NCBI RefSeq assembly: GCF_900104945.1
Contig: NZ_LT629736.1
Span: 1,240,001 to 1,304,000 of the forward strand
Reading direction: 5' to 3'
Length of the DNA: 64,000 nt
DNA from: Halopseudomonas xinjiangensis
Lineage (GTDB): Bacteria; Pseudomonadota; Gammaproteobacteria; Pseudomonadales; Pseudomonadaceae
Shown: positions 43,700-52,640 of the stretch, piece by piece
Numbering within the stretch: the stretch's first letter is position 1
How the letters are laid out: the number at the start of each line of letters is the position of its first letter
Made by a program: the position numbers and the translations under genes
The notes under the pieces: model-generated
Told to the model about the DNA's origin: nothing
The model's database searches: none
What the model saw: the letters and a program-made list of their open reading frames with translations, nothing else

Positions 43700-46291
43700 A
43701 TGCAGCCTTCCGGCAAAATGGACCCTGCGGTCAAAGCGCTGCTCGGGGAATACCCTGGGCACGCCGCCCACGACGAGGTCTACAACGAGGATCGTCAGCC
43801 GCGCGCGCACTGGCAAGCGCTGCTGGATGACTTCGCCCAGTTGGGGCCGGACATGCTCTCCAGCCGATTCGAGGAAGCGCAGAACCTGCTTCACGAGAAC
43901 GGCGTCACCTTCAATCCCTATGAAGATGACCCCGGTCAGCTGCGCTCCTGGCAGCTCGACACCATGCCGTGGGTAATCAGCACCGAAGAATGGCAGGATC
44001 TGGAAGCAGGCCTGAAGCAGCGCAGCCGGTTGCTGGAGCACTTGCTCGATGACCTGTATGGCGAGCGGAGGGTAATCCAGGACGGGCTTTTGCCTCCGGA
44101 ACTGGTATTCACGCATCCGGGCTTTCTGTTCGCAGCCGCTGACTCGCCGTCCCACCTCGAACGCCCGCTGCTGATCTTCCACGGTACCGACGTCATCCGC
44201 GACCAGTACGGCCGCTGGCAGGTGCTGGCGGACTGGACCCAGTCGCCCTCCGGTGCAGGCTATGCACTGGAAAACCGCATCACCCTCGCTCGCGCCTTGC
44301 CGAGCATTTATCGCGATGCGCCGATCAAGCGCCTGGCGGGCTTTCTCCAGGCTCAGCATCGTTGTCTGGCGAGTCTCGCCAACACCCAGCGCGAGCAGCC
44401 GAATATCGTTTTGTTGTCGCCGGGCCCGGGTAGCGCCGGTTACTTCGAGCATGCCTGGCTGGCCAACTACATGAACTTTGCTCTGGTAGAGGGTGATGAC
44501 CTGGTGGTGCGTGACGGCCAGGTTGCGATGCGCACCCTGGGTGGATTGATGCAGGTAGACGTCATCGTGCGCCAGATTAATGATCCCTGGTGCGACCCGC
44601 TGGAGTTGCGTGCCGACTCGCTGCTCGGTGTCCCTGGGCTGTTGCAGGCAGCCCGCAACGGCGAGGTGCGTATCGCCAACGCGCTCGGAGCTGGCGTGCT
44701 GGAGCATCCAGCCCTGTCTGCGTTTCTGCCTCGTCTGTGTCGGCACTTCCTCGGCGAAGAGCTTATCCTGCCGTGCCGCGAGACGCTCTGGTGTGGTAAT
44801 CCCGAATCGATCGAGACGATCAACCACTCCATGGATGACTGGCTCCTCCGGGATATCGCTCGGCCGGGGAAGGTGCTGCGTCCCGATCAGATGAGTCTCG
44901 ATGCGCTGAAGGACTTGCGATCAGACCTGACACGGCGGCCGCACATGTTCACCGCGCAGCGCCTGCTCGAGTCTGCAGTAACGCCCGGGTTCAATCCGCA
45001 GACCCGGTTGCTCGAACGGCAGCACACCACCTTGCGATTCTTCAGTCTAGTCGAGCCCGACGACCTGAAGAAACCGGTCAGCGAGCGCAATTTCCGCATT
45101 ATGCCGGGCGGCCTGGCCTGGGTCGGCGAGCCGGGTGCGCCGCTGCTGCAAAGTCGTACAGTCAAGGATGTCTGGGTACTGGCGCCCGTGCCGCAACCGC
45201 ATATCAGTCTGCTACGCCAGGCCCAGGGACCTATCGTGGTCACCCGCGATGGCAAGGACCTGCCTTGCCGCGTGGCCGAAAGTCTGTTCTGGATGGGCCG
45301 CTATGGCGAGCGGCTCGATACCCGATCAAGGCTGCTTCGTGAGGCACTTGCGCGTCTGCTGCAGGAAGACCGCCACGAATCAGGCTCCAACGTGTTGCCG
45401 GACCTGCTGACAGCACTCGAAATTACGCTGGAACCGGAAGAGACTGAAAGTGCAGCCGTGCCGCCGCTGGGATACGGTCGCTTCGGTCGCGATTATCTGG
45501 CCACTCGTGACCGGCTCTTGCAGCTATTCGCTGACGACCAGCCTGACGGCCTACCGGTGCTTTTCGGACACTTTGTCCGCAACAGCCGGGCGGTGCGCGA
45601 CCATCTGGGCGACGATACCTGGCGAGCGATCAACAGCATGCGGCAGCGGTTCAACACCATTTCGCGTACCCGTGGCGTGGTGGTCGGCCAGCGGCATCTC
45701 GAAGCCATGATGATTGACCTGTCCGCGTTCTTTGGGCTGTGCAACGAAACCATGCCGCATCACTACGGCTGGCGTTTCCTCGATATCGGTCGATTTATCG
45801 AACGCGCTCTGGGGAGTCTGGAATTGTTGAAACTGGCGCTGCTCACGGCCAGTCAGCCGGGTATCCCTTTGTGGGAAGTGGTTCTCTCGTCCACCGACAA
45901 TTTCACCGTGTACCGGCGGCGCTACCGGTCCCAGCTGCATCCTTCGGCGATCCTCGACTTGCTGCTGTTCGACGAGACCAATCCACGGTCGATCGGCTAC
46001 ATGCTCAAGCGACTCGGCCGGCAGATCGAGAAGCTCCCTTCCCCCGGTAGCTCTCCGTATCGCAACCTGGAGACCCGGTTGATCATCGAAGCGACCAGCC
46101 GACTGCACCTGGTGGACATCGACAAGCTGACCAATCTGGAGCGCTCGGCCGACGCCCGCGAGGCGCTGACCACTTTGCTGGATGGATTGATCGGCCCGAT
46201 GGCCGAACTCTCCAATGCGATTTCGCACAGTCATTTCAGTCACGTGGAAAGTCCGCGGCAGCTGGTGACCGTTCAGTACAACCTGACCTGA
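43700..46291 (+). CDS. Circularly permuted ATP-grasp fused to alpha-E domain
   Basis: The 863-residue protein has an N-terminal ATP-grasp region (residues about 1-490; VLADWTQSPSGAGYALENR, VEGDDLVVRDG, NALGAGVLEHPAL) joined to an alpha-E domain from about 530 (ESLFWMGRYGERLDTRSRLLREAL, then IGRFIERALGSLELLKLAL). It is thus the fused counterpart of the split pair at 37614-40036. The last ATP-grasp metal/ATP motif KPANESGG of the split enzyme is absent here, suggesting a divergent or inactive paralogue. A perfect TATAAT at 43638-43643 overlaps the preceding stop codon and could give the gene its own promoter. The transglutaminase gene follows 11 bp later. Confidence 0.9.
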   Translation: MQPSGKMDPAVKALLGEYPGHAAHDEVYNEDRQPRAHWQALLDDFAQLGPDMLSSRFEEAQNLLHENGVTFNPYEDDPGQLRSWQLDTMPWVISTEEWQDLEAGLKQRSRLLEHLLDDLYGERRVIQDGLLPPELVFTHPGFLFAAADSPSHLERPLLIFHGTDVIRDQYGRWQVLADWTQSPSGAGYALENRITLARALPSIYRDAPIKRLAGFLQAQHRCLASLANTQREQPNIVLLSPGPGSAGYFEHAWLANYMNFALVEGDDLVVRDGQVAMRTLGGLMQVDVIVRQINDPWCDPLELRADSLLGVPGLLQAARNGEVRIANALGAGVLEHPALSAFLPRLCRHFLGEELILPCRETLWCGNPESIETINHSMDDWLLRDIARPGKVLRPDQMSLDALKDLRSDLTRRPHMFTAQRLLESAVTPGFNPQTRLLERQHTTLRFFSLVEPDDLKKPVSERNFRIMPGGLAWVGEPGAPLLQSRTVKDVWVLAPVPQPHISLLRQAQGPIVVTRDGKDLPCRVAESLFWMGRYGERLDTRSRLLREALARLLQEDRHESGSNVLPDLLTALEITLEPEETESAAVPPLGYGRFGRDYLATRDRLLQLFADDQPDGLPVLFGHFVRNSRAVRDHLGDDTWRAINSMRQRFNTISRTRGVVVGQRHLEAMMIDLSAFFGLCNETMPHHYGWRFLDIGRFIERALGSLELLKLALLTASQPGIPLWEVVLSSTDNFTVYRRRYRSQLHPSAILDLLLFDETNPRSIGYMLKRLGRQIEKLPSPGSSPYRNLETRLIIEATSRLHLVDIDKLTNLERSADAREALTTLLDGLIGPMAELSNAISHSHFSHVESPRQLVTVQYNLT

Positions 46292-46302
46292 CCACGGCGC
46301 CC

Positions 46303-47226
46303 ATGAGATACCACCTACGACACACCACCCGCTACGAATACAGCGGCTCGGTTACGCTCAGCCACAACGAGGCACGGATTCTGCCGCGTTCGTTGCCGTG
46401 GCAGCTATGCGACAACACGAGCATGGTCATCTCGCCGCAGCCCGAACGGATGCGCGAGCGGACCGATTTCTTCGGTAACCGCGTAGTGTACTTCTCGATC
46501 GAGAGTCTGCATGAAAGCCTGCAGGTCGATGTAAACAGCGACATCCAGACCTTCCCGCGCCCGCGGCCATCTCAGGACTTCTTCTCCAGCATCGCCTGGG
46601 AGGACGCAGTTCGCGAGATGCGCCAGGACACGGTGAACAGCAACCGCGACAGTCTGGACGCACGGCTCTATGCACTCGATTCGCCATTCATTCATGCGCA
46701 TCGCAGCCTGGCTGATCTGGCTATCATCAGTTTCGGTGCTGGCCGCAATCTGCTGGACTCGGTGCTCGAACTCAATCAGCGCATCTATGCCGAGTTTACC
46801 TACGATCCCGAGTCGACGACCATCGCCACACCTCTACGCGACGTGTTGGCCAACCGGCGCGGGGTATGCCAGGATTTCGCTCACCTGGCCATCGGCTGTC
46901 TGCGCTCGCTAGGCCTGGCGGCTCGCTACGTCAGTGGATACATGGAAACCAAGCCGCCTGAGGGGCAGCAGAAACTGGTCGGCGCGGATGCCACGCACGC
47001 TTGGGTCGCTGTATTCATTCCCGGTTGGGGCTGGCTCGAGATCGATCCCACCAACGGCTGCTTGCCGGACGAGCGCTATGTGATTCTCGGCTGGGGCAGG
47101 GACTTTGCCGACGTGACGCCTTTGAAAGGGGTAATGACCGGGGGCGGGGAGCACACCCTGACCGTAGCGGTCGATGTGATCCCTTTGCATGACGAGCCGG
47201 TCGCGGGGTTGATGGCCAACATCTGA
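46303..47226 (+). CDS. Transglutaminase-like cysteine protease
   Basis: The 307-residue protein has the bacterial transglutaminase N-terminal domain (YHLRHTTRYEYSGSVTLSHNEARI) and core with Cys189 (RRGVCQDFAHL), His232 (ATHAWVAVF) and Asp248 (EIDPTNG). No signal peptide is seen, so it should act in the cytoplasm, perhaps trimming or transferring the peptide made by the ATP-grasp partner. Its start lies 11 bp after the fused ATP-grasp gene, so the two are one operon. A bidirectional terminator follows after a REP-like element. Confidence 0.92.
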   Translation: MRYHLRHTTRYEYSGSVTLSHNEARILPRSLPWQLCDNTSMVISPQPERMRERTDFFGNRVVYFSIESLHESLQVDVNSDIQTFPRPRPSQDFFSSIAWEDAVREMRQDTVNSNRDSLDARLYALDSPFIHAHRSLADLAIISFGAGRNLLDSVLELNQRIYAEFTYDPESTTIATPLRDVLANRRGVCQDFAHLAIGCLRSLGLAARYVSGYMETKPPEGQQKLVGADATHAWVAVFIPGWGWLEIDPTNGCLPDERYVILGWGRDFADVTPLKGVMTGGGEHTLTVAVDVIPLHDEPVAGLMANI

Positions 47227-47230
47227 GCGG

Positions 47231-47266
47231 CGAGCGGTCCATCGCGGCTGGCGCCGCTCCCACCGG
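47231..47266. repeat. Solitary degenerate REP-like element
   Basis: TCGCGGCTGGCGCCGCTCC followed by CACC resembles one half of the REP family, just after the transglutaminase stop. Confidence 0.4.
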
Positions 47267-47327
47267 AACCCTCGATGGATTGTGCAGGGGAAGATCTGGG
47301 CCTGATAGTTCAGGTTGCAATGCACAT

Positions 47328-47355
47328 AAAAAACCCGGCTTTCGCCGGGTTTTTT
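47328..47355. terminator. Bidirectional intrinsic terminator
   Basis: AAAAAACCCGGC and GCCGGGTTTTTT form a perfect 12-bp stem with a TTTC loop. It serves the transglutaminase operon on the plus strand and the ETF-quinone oxidoreductase gene on the minus strand. Confidence 0.92.
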
Positions 47356-47367
47356 ATGCCGCCAACA

Positions 47368-49035
47368 TCACATGTTGGGGTAATTCGGACCACCGGTGCC
47401 TTCCGGCGCCACCCAGTTGATGTTCTGCGAAGGATCCTTGATGTCACAGGTCTTGCAGTGCACACAGTTCTGGGCGTTGATCTGGAAGCGCTTGCCTTCA
47501 CCGTTGTCGGCGTCGACAACTTCGTATACACCGGCCGGGCAATAGCGTTGCGCAGGCTCGTCGTACAGCGGCAGGTTCTTCTCGATCGGGATGCTCGGAT
47601 CCTTCAGCTTCAGGTGAACCGGCTGGTCTTCTTCATGGTTGGTGTTCGACAGGAACACCGAAGACAGCTTGTCGAAGCTCAGCACGCCGTCCGGCTTGGG
47701 ATACTCGATCTTCGGCGCTTCGTCTGCCTTCTTCATGCACGCGTAGTCCGGAGTGAGATCGCGCAGTGTTACCGGGCTCTTGCCGCTGAAGATGTTCTGG
47801 TCGACGAAGTTGAAGGCACCGCCGAAGAAAGCGCCGAACTTGTGAATCGCCGGCCCGAAATTGCGCGAGCGGTACAGTTCGTCATATACCCAGCTGCCCT
47901 TGAATTTCTCGACGTAGCCGTTGAGCAGATCGCCGCCTTCGCTACCGCCGGCCAGTGCTTCCAGGATGGCGTCAGCAGCCAGCATGCCGGATTTCATCGC
48001 CGTATGGCTGCCCTTGATCTTGGCGAAGTTGAGCGTGCCCAGATCACAACCGATCAGCGCGCCGCCGGGGAAGACCATCTTCGGCAGGGCGTTGTATCCA
48101 CCCTTGCAGATCGCGCGGGCGCCATAGGAGACGCGCTTGCCACCGTCCAGATACTGCTTGATGACCGGATGGTGCTTGTAGCGCTGGAACTCGTCGAACG
48201 GTGAGAGGTGCGGGTTGCTGTACGACAGGTCCACGATCAGACCCACCACGACCTGGTTGTTCTCCAGGTGATAGAGGAACGAGCCACCGGTGTTCTCGTT
48301 GCCCATCACGTCCAGCGGCCAGCCGGCGGTGTGTACCACCAGACCCTGCTCGTGCTTGGCCGGGTCAATGTCCCAGATTTCCTTGATGCCGATGCCGTAG
48401 TGCTGCGGGTCGGACTCGTCGCACAGGTTGTAACGGGCCATCAGCTGCTTGCCGATGTGTCCGCGGCAGCCTTCGGCAAACAGGGTGTACTTGGCACGCA
48501 ACTCCATACCTGGGGTATAGAAGCCTTCCTTCGGGTTGCCTTCACGGTCAACACCCAGGTCGCCGGTGACGATCCCACGAACGATGCCTTCTTCGTCGAT
48601 CAGTGCTTCCTGCGCGGCGAAGCCGGGGTAGATTTCGACGCCGAGGTTTTCGGCCTGCTGGGCCATCCAGCGGCATACGTTACCGAGGGAGACGATGTAG
48701 TTGCCCTCGTTGTGCATGGTCTTGGGCACCAGGAAGTTGGGCAGCTTGTTGCCTTTCTCCGGGCCGGTGAGGAAATAGATGTCGTCGCGCGTGACTTCGG
48801 TGTTCAGCGGGGCGCCCAACTCTTTCCAGTCGGGGAACAGTTCGGTCAGCGCACGGGCTTCGATTACCGCGCCAGACAAGATGTGGGCGCCCACTTCGGA
48901 GCCTTTTTCCACAACGCAGACGCTGATTTCCTGACCTTTTTCCGCTGCCTGCTTCTTGAGCTGACAGGCCGCACCGAGACCGGACGGGCCGGCACCGACG
49001 ATGACAACGTCAAACTCCATGAATTCGCGTTCCAC
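47368..49035 (-). CDS. Electron transfer flavoprotein-ubiquinone oxidoreductase
   Basis: The 555-residue flavoprotein begins with the FAD Rossmann motif VVIVGAGPSGLGAACQ, has FLVPKTMHNEGNYIVSLG and ends with a ferredoxin-like 4Fe-4S segment (YCPAGVYEV, then NCVHCKTCDIKDPSQNINW). It passes electrons from ETF, collected from acyl-CoA and other dehydrogenases, to the quinone pool at the inner membrane. GTG at 49035 is chosen because AGGAG lies 7 nt before it; ATG at 49020 has no such site. It is divergent from etfBA, its electron donor, as in other pseudomonads. Confidence 0.95.
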   Translation of the reverse strand: MEREFMEFDVVIVGAGPSGLGAACQLKKQAAEKGQEISVCVVEKGSEVGAHILSGAVIEARALTELFPDWKELGAPLNTEVTRDDIYFLTGPEKGNKLPNFLVPKTMHNEGNYIVSLGNVCRWMAQQAENLGVEIYPGFAAQEALIDEEGIVRGIVTGDLGVDREGNPKEGFYTPGMELRAKYTLFAEGCRGHIGKQLMARYNLCDESDPQHYGIGIKEIWDIDPAKHEQGLVVHTAGWPLDVMGNENTGGSFLYHLENNQVVVGLIVDLSYSNPHLSPFDEFQRYKHHPVIKQYLDGGKRVSYGARAICKGGYNALPKMVFPGGALIGCDLGTLNFAKIKGSHTAMKSGMLAADAILEALAGGSEGGDLLNGYVEKFKGSWVYDELYRSRNFGPAIHKFGAFFGGAFNFVDQNIFSGKSPVTLRDLTPDYACMKKADEAPKIEYPKPDGVLSFDKLSSVFLSNTNHEEDQPVHLKLKDPSIPIEKNLPLYDEPAQRYCPAGVYEVVDADNGEGKRFQINAQNCVHCKTCDIKDPSQNINWVAPEGTGGPNYPNM

Positions 49036-49184
49036 TATGTATCTCCTACTTTAGGCCCAATCAAAATCGATTTGTCGTGAGATCTTCCGTGATCGGTTTA
49101 GCCGGGCATTATATCAGCCCGAATAGGTCGCTCCAACGCAAAGATGTGTCGCGCGTTCAATACGACTTTTTATCTAGACCCAAC

Positions 49185-49213
49185 TTGACCCTAAAGAGTG
49201 CGGTCGGCATGAT
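49185..49213 (+). promoter_or_regulatory. Sigma-70 promoter for etfBA
   Basis: TTGACC, a 17-bp spacer, then CATGAT, about 120 bp before the etfB start. The hexamers and spacing fit sigma-70 well. Confidence 0.55.
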
Positions 49214-49251
49214 AACAAATTCTGAATAAATGATGCCCCGGCGTCGATTTT

Positions 49252-49270
49252 GTGAACGATTTTATCGTTC
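49252..49270. promoter_or_regulatory. Palindrome in etfB leader, possible operator
   Basis: GAACGAT TTT ATCGTTC (49254-49270) is a perfect 7-bp inverted repeat just downstream of the predicted etfB promoter and extended by GT...(TGG)TCAC. Size and symmetry suit a TetR-type operator, but the regulator is unknown. Confidence 0.35.
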
Positions 49271-49280
49271 TGGTCACCAA

Positions 49281-49309
49281 ATAAGGCAGCGCATCGCGCT
49301 TTGCCTTAT
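49281..49309 (+). promoter_or_regulatory. Hairpin in etfB 5' leader
   Basis: ATAAGGCA and TGCCTTAT pair, with GCGC/GCGC continuing the stem after a two-base bulge around an ATC loop. It ends about 24 nt before the etfB ATG. Confidence 0.4.
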
Positions 49310-49332
49310 CGATTCACTCAAGCGAGGCTGCC

Positions 49333-50082
49333 ATGAAGGTACTAGTAGCGGTTAAACGCGTGGTCGATTACAACGTCAAGGTTCGCGTCAAAGCGGACAA
49401 CACCGGTGTCGATCTCGCCAACGTCAAGATGTCGATGAACCCCTTCTGCGAAATCGCCGTGGAAGAGGCCGTGCGCCTGAAAGAAAAAGGCGTGGCGACT
49501 GAAATCGTCGCCGTATCGGTTGGCCCGACTGCCGCTCAGGAACAGCTGCGTACCGCGCTGGCTCTGGGTTGCGACCGCGCCATTCTGGTCGAAAGCACCG
49601 AAGAACTGAGCTCGCTGGCCGTCGCCAAGCTGCTCAAGGGTGTGGTCGACAAGGAACAGCCCCAGCTGGTCATTCTTGGCAAGCAGGCGATCGACTCGGA
49701 CAACAACCAGACCGGCCAGATGCTGGCTGCGCTGTCCGGCTACGGCCAGGGTACCTTCGCCTCTGAAGTCAATGTCGATGGCGAGCGCGTCAAGGTTACC
49801 CGTGAAATCGACGGCGGCCTGCAGACCGTTGACCTGAAGCTTCCGGCCATCGTCACCACTGACCTGCGCCTGAACGAGCCGCGCTACGCTTCGTTGCCGA
49901 ACATCATGAAGGCGAAGAAGAAGCCGCTGGAAACCATCAAGCCTGACGACCTCGGCGTGAGCACCAGCTCCACCGTCAAGGTTCTCAAGGTCGAGTCGCC
50001 AGCTGCACGCAAGGGCGGCATCAAGGTCAAGAGCGTCGACGAGCTGGTCGACAAACTCAAGAACGAAGCCAAGGTGATCTGA
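49333..50082 (+). CDS. etfB: Electron transfer flavoprotein beta subunit
   Basis: The 249-residue protein begins [20 protein letters not shown] and has the AMP-binding [37 protein letters not shown] and [21 protein letters not shown] signature. With EtfA it carries electrons from many flavoprotein dehydrogenases to ETF-QO. etfA begins 2 bp after its stop. Leader elements upstream suggest control. Confidence 0.96.
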   Translation: MKVLVAVKRVVDYNVKVRVKADNTGVDLANVKMSMNPFCEIAVEEAVRLKEKGVATEIVAVSVGPTAAQEQLRTALALGCDRAILVESTEELSSLAVAKLLKGVVDKEQPQLVILGKQAIDSDNNQTGQMLAALSGYGQGTFASEVNVDGERVKVTREIDGGLQTVDLKLPAIVTTDLRLNEPRYASLPNIMKAKKKPLETIKPDDLGVSTSSTVKVLKVESPAARKGGIKVKSVDELVDKLKNEAKVI

Positions 50083-50084
50083 AC

Positions 50085-51014
50085 ATGACAACTCTGGTTA
50101 TTGCAGAACACAACAACGCCGAGCTCATCGCCTCGACTCTGAACACAGTGGCTGCGGCCAAGGCCATCGGCGGTGACATCGAAGTGCTGGTTGCCGGTGA
50201 AGGTTGCCAGGCCGTGGCTGACGCCGCTGCCAAGATCGAAGGCGTGTCCAAGGTGCTGCTGGCTGACAACGCGGCCTACGCGCACCAGCTGCCGGAAAAC
50301 ATGGGCCTGCTGATTGCCGAACTCGGCAAGAACTACAGCCACATCCTGGCCAGCGCCAGCACCAACGGCAAGAACTACATGCCGCGCGTTGCTGCCCTGC
50401 TGGACGTCGATCAGATCTCCGAGATCTCCGGTGTCGACAGCGCTGATACCTTCACCCGTCCGATCTACGCCGGTAACGCCATTGCCACCGTGCAGTCCAG
50501 CGCTTCGGTCAAGGTCATCACCGTACGTTCCACCGGTTTCGACCCGGTCTCCGGCGAAGGCGGCAGCGCCAGCGTCGAGAACGTCTCCAGCGCGCAGGAT
50601 GCCGGTGTGTCCAGCTTCGTTGGTGAAGAGCTGGCCAAGTCGGATCGTCCCGAGCTGGCGGGTGCCGACATCGTCATCTCCGGCGGTCGTGGCATGCAGA
50701 ACGGCGAGAACTTCGAGATGCTGTACAAGCTCGCCGACAAGCTCGGCGCTGCGGTCGGTGCCTCGCGCGCCGCGGTTGACGCAGGCTTCGTACCCAACGA
50801 CATGCAGGTTGGCCAGACCGGCAAGATCGTTGCACCGAACCTGTACGTCGCAGTGGGCATCTCCGGTGCCATCCAGCACCTGGCTGGCATGAAGGACTCC
50901 AAGGTGATCGTGGCGATCAACAAGGACGAAGAAGCGCCGATCTTCCAGGTAGCTGACTACGGCCTGGTAGGCGATCTGTTCGAGCTGGTCCCTGAGCTCG
51001 AAAGCAAGGTCTAA
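50085..51014 (+). CDS. etfA: Electron transfer flavoprotein alpha subunit
   Basis: The 309-residue FAD-binding subunit has [30 protein letters not shown] region with [32 protein letters not shown], the family signature around FAD. It starts 2 bp after etfB, so the two are an operon. An intrinsic terminator follows. Confidence 0.96.
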   Translation: MTTLVIAEHNNAELIASTLNTVAAAKAIGGDIEVLVAGEGCQAVADAAAKIEGVSKVLLADNAAYAHQLPENMGLLIAELGKNYSHILASASTNGKNYMPRVAALLDVDQISEISGVDSADTFTRPIYAGNAIATVQSSASVKVITVRSTGFDPVSGEGGSASVENVSSAQDAGVSSFVGEELAKSDRPELAGADIVISGGRGMQNGENFEMLYKLADKLGAAVGASRAAVDAGFVPNDMQVGQTGKIVAPNLYVAVGISGAIQHLAGMKDSKVIVAINKDEEAPIFQVADYGLVGDLFELVPELESKV

Positions 51015-51032
51015 GCGGTACGTTGCAACAGG

Positions 51033-51057
51033 AAACCCGGCTTCGGCCGGGTTTTTT
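51033..51057 (+). terminator. Intrinsic terminator of etfBA
   Basis: AAACCCGGC, a TTCG tetraloop, GCCGGGTTT and a T run, beginning 19 bp after the etfA stop. Confidence 0.95.
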
Positions 51058-51077
51058 GCTTGTTCGTGATCATCATT

Positions 51078-51236
51078 CAGTTGCAAGAGCGGGCATGGCC
51101 GCGAAGAACAATGCACGGTGTCCGAACAGGACCCTTGTGGTAGCAAAGAATCCGCTTTCGCGCCCAGGTGCGCTCCTACATCAGACTATGCGTTACGTGT
51201 AAGACGGGCGGGGTCGCCGAGGCATGACCGCGAAGA
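51078..51236. repeat. REP-like palindromes between etfA and lpxH
   Basis: AAGAGCGGGCATGGCCGCG then GAAG, TTTCGCGCCCAGGTGCGCTCC then TAC, and GAGGCATGACCGCGAAGAAG repeat the REP halves. The region lies between converging genes. Confidence 0.65.
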
Positions 51237-51270
51237 AGACTGCACTTCGGCTGATCGTGGACGCAAGAAT

Positions 51271-52005
51271 TTAGGCGTCGCTACCTAGCTCAAACGACTC
51301 CAGCCGATAACCGCGTTCATCCACTTCCAGCACCCAACCCTGGCGATCCCAGTCCCCCAGCACGATGCGCTGCGCCGCTCTGCCGTCGATCTGCAGCTCA
51401 TGTACGGCTGGCCGATGGGTATGGCCGTGAATTAGGGTGCGCACATCATGTCGGTGCATGACGGCTTCGACCGCCTGCTGATTCACGTCGGTAATGTCGC
51501 TGGCTTTCATACGGGTTCGCGTTTGGCTTTCGCTGCGCAGTTTTCGTCCAATGCGATGGCGGGTAGACAGGGGGAGGGCGTTGAGCACCGCGACCGATAC
51601 AGGATTGCGCAGCCACCGTCGCATCTTCATGTAACCGACATCATCGACGCATAAGCTGTCTCCATGCATGAGCAGAACTCGCTCGCGATTCAATGTCACG
51701 ATGCTCGGGTCCGGCAACAGGGTTGCCCCTGCCTTGCGGCAGAACCGTTTGCCGAGCAGGAAGTCGCGGTTGCCATGCATCAGATAAATCCGTGTTTCGG
51801 TATCGGCGAGCCGGGCGAGGGCAGCGGCAACCTGATCACCCAGAAGATTAGGATCATCGTCACCCAACCACACTTCGAAGAAATCGCCGAGGATGTACAC
51901 CGCTTCGCAGCCGACGGCGTGTTCATCAAGGCAATGCAAAAACGCCCGGGTGATGTCCGGGCGTTCGGCTTCCAAATGCAGGTCTGACAGGAAGAGGTAG
52001 CGCAT
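51271..52005 (-). CDS. lpxH: UDP-2,3-diacylglucosamine diphosphatase
   Basis: The 244-residue metallophosphatase has [12 protein letters not shown] (Asp8, His10), [23 protein letters not shown] and IHGHTHRP. It hydrolyses UDP-2,3-diacylglucosamine to lipid X in lipid A synthesis. It lies 7 bp after the ppiB stop on the same strand, the usual order. Confidence 0.95.
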   Translation of the reverse strand: MRYLFLSDLHLEAERPDITRAFLHCLDEHAVGCEAVYILGDFFEVWLGDDDPNLLGDQVAAALARLADTETRIYLMHGNRDFLLGKRFCRKAGATLLPDPSIVTLNRERVLLMHGDSLCVDDVGYMKMRRWLRNPVSVAVLNALPLSTRHRIGRKLRSESQTRTRMKASDITDVNQQAVEAVMHRHDVRTLIHGHTHRPAVHELQIDGRAAQRIVLGDWDRQGWVLEVDERGYRLESFELGSDA

Positions 52006-52012
52006 TCGGCGC

Positions 52013-52507
52013 TCAGTCGACCAGTTCGGCGCGCTCGATGATCACGTCGTCAGCGGGCACGTCCTGGTGGCCGTTACGCATGGTAGTCGAGACCGACTTG
52101 ATCTTCTCCACCACGTCCATGCCTTCGGTAACCTGACCAAAAACCGTATAGCCCCAGCCCTGGACGGTCGGCGCACTGTGGTTGAGGAAATCGTTGTCGG
52201 CAACGTTGATGAAGAACTGCGCGCTGGCCGAATGCGGCTCCATGGTACGAGCCATGGCCACAGTGCCTTTTTTGTTGGCAACGCCATTGTTGGCTTCGTT
52301 CTTGATCGACTTGCGAGTTTCCTTTTGCTTCATGCCTGGCTCGAAACCGCCGCCCTGGATCATGAAGTTGGGAATCACACGGTGAAAAATGGTGTTGTCG
52401 TAGTGGCCGTCGCGGACATACTGCTTGAAGTTCTCCACGGTTTCCGGCGCCTTGTCGGCGAACAGTTCCAGGGTAATGACACCATAGTTCGTGTGCAGTT
52501 TGACCAT
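52013..52507 (-). CDS. ppiB: Cytoplasmic peptidyl-prolyl cis-trans isomerase B (cyclophilin)
   Basis: The 164-residue protein has the cyclophilin core: [50 protein letters not shown] and [14 protein letters not shown]. No signal peptide, so it is the cytoplasmic form. It precedes lpxH and diverges from glnS. Confidence 0.95.
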   Translation of the reverse strand: MVKLHTNYGVITLELFADKAPETVENFKQYVRDGHYDNTIFHRVIPNFMIQGGGFEPGMKQKETRKSIKNEANNGVANKKGTVAMARTMEPHSASAQFFINVADNDFLNHSAPTVQGWGYTVFGQVTEGMDVVEKIKSVSTTMRNGHQDVPADDVIIERAELVD

Positions 52508-52529
52508 GCAGGCAATCCTCGGCTGGATG

Positions 52530-52558
52530 TAAACAGGGGTTCGTTGTTGCGGTATGAT
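52530..52558 (+). promoter_or_regulatory. Sigma-70 promoter for glnS
   Basis: TAAACA, a 17-bp spacer and TATGAT, ending about 80 bp before the glnS ATG. Confidence 0.5.
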
Positions 52559-52592
52559 AAGCGCTTTGGCCTGTACGGCCTAGCCACAATCC

Positions 52593-52618
52593 GCAGGTAG
52601 CCCGATACGGCTACCTGC
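52593..52618 (+). promoter_or_regulatory. Perfect 10-bp hairpin in glnS leader
   Basis: GCAGGTAGCC and GGCTACCTGC enclose CGATAC, 22 nt before the glnS ATG. No T run follows, so it is not a terminator. No clear Shine-Dalgarno lies between it and the start. Confidence 0.45.
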
Positions 52619-52640
52619 CCGTAACGAGTCGCTCAACCCT

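Noticed and set aside
47275-48204. Long plus-strand frame opposite ETF-QO
   Set aside because: It is a shadow of the highly biased codons of the ETF-QO gene, has no ribosome site and spans the terminator.
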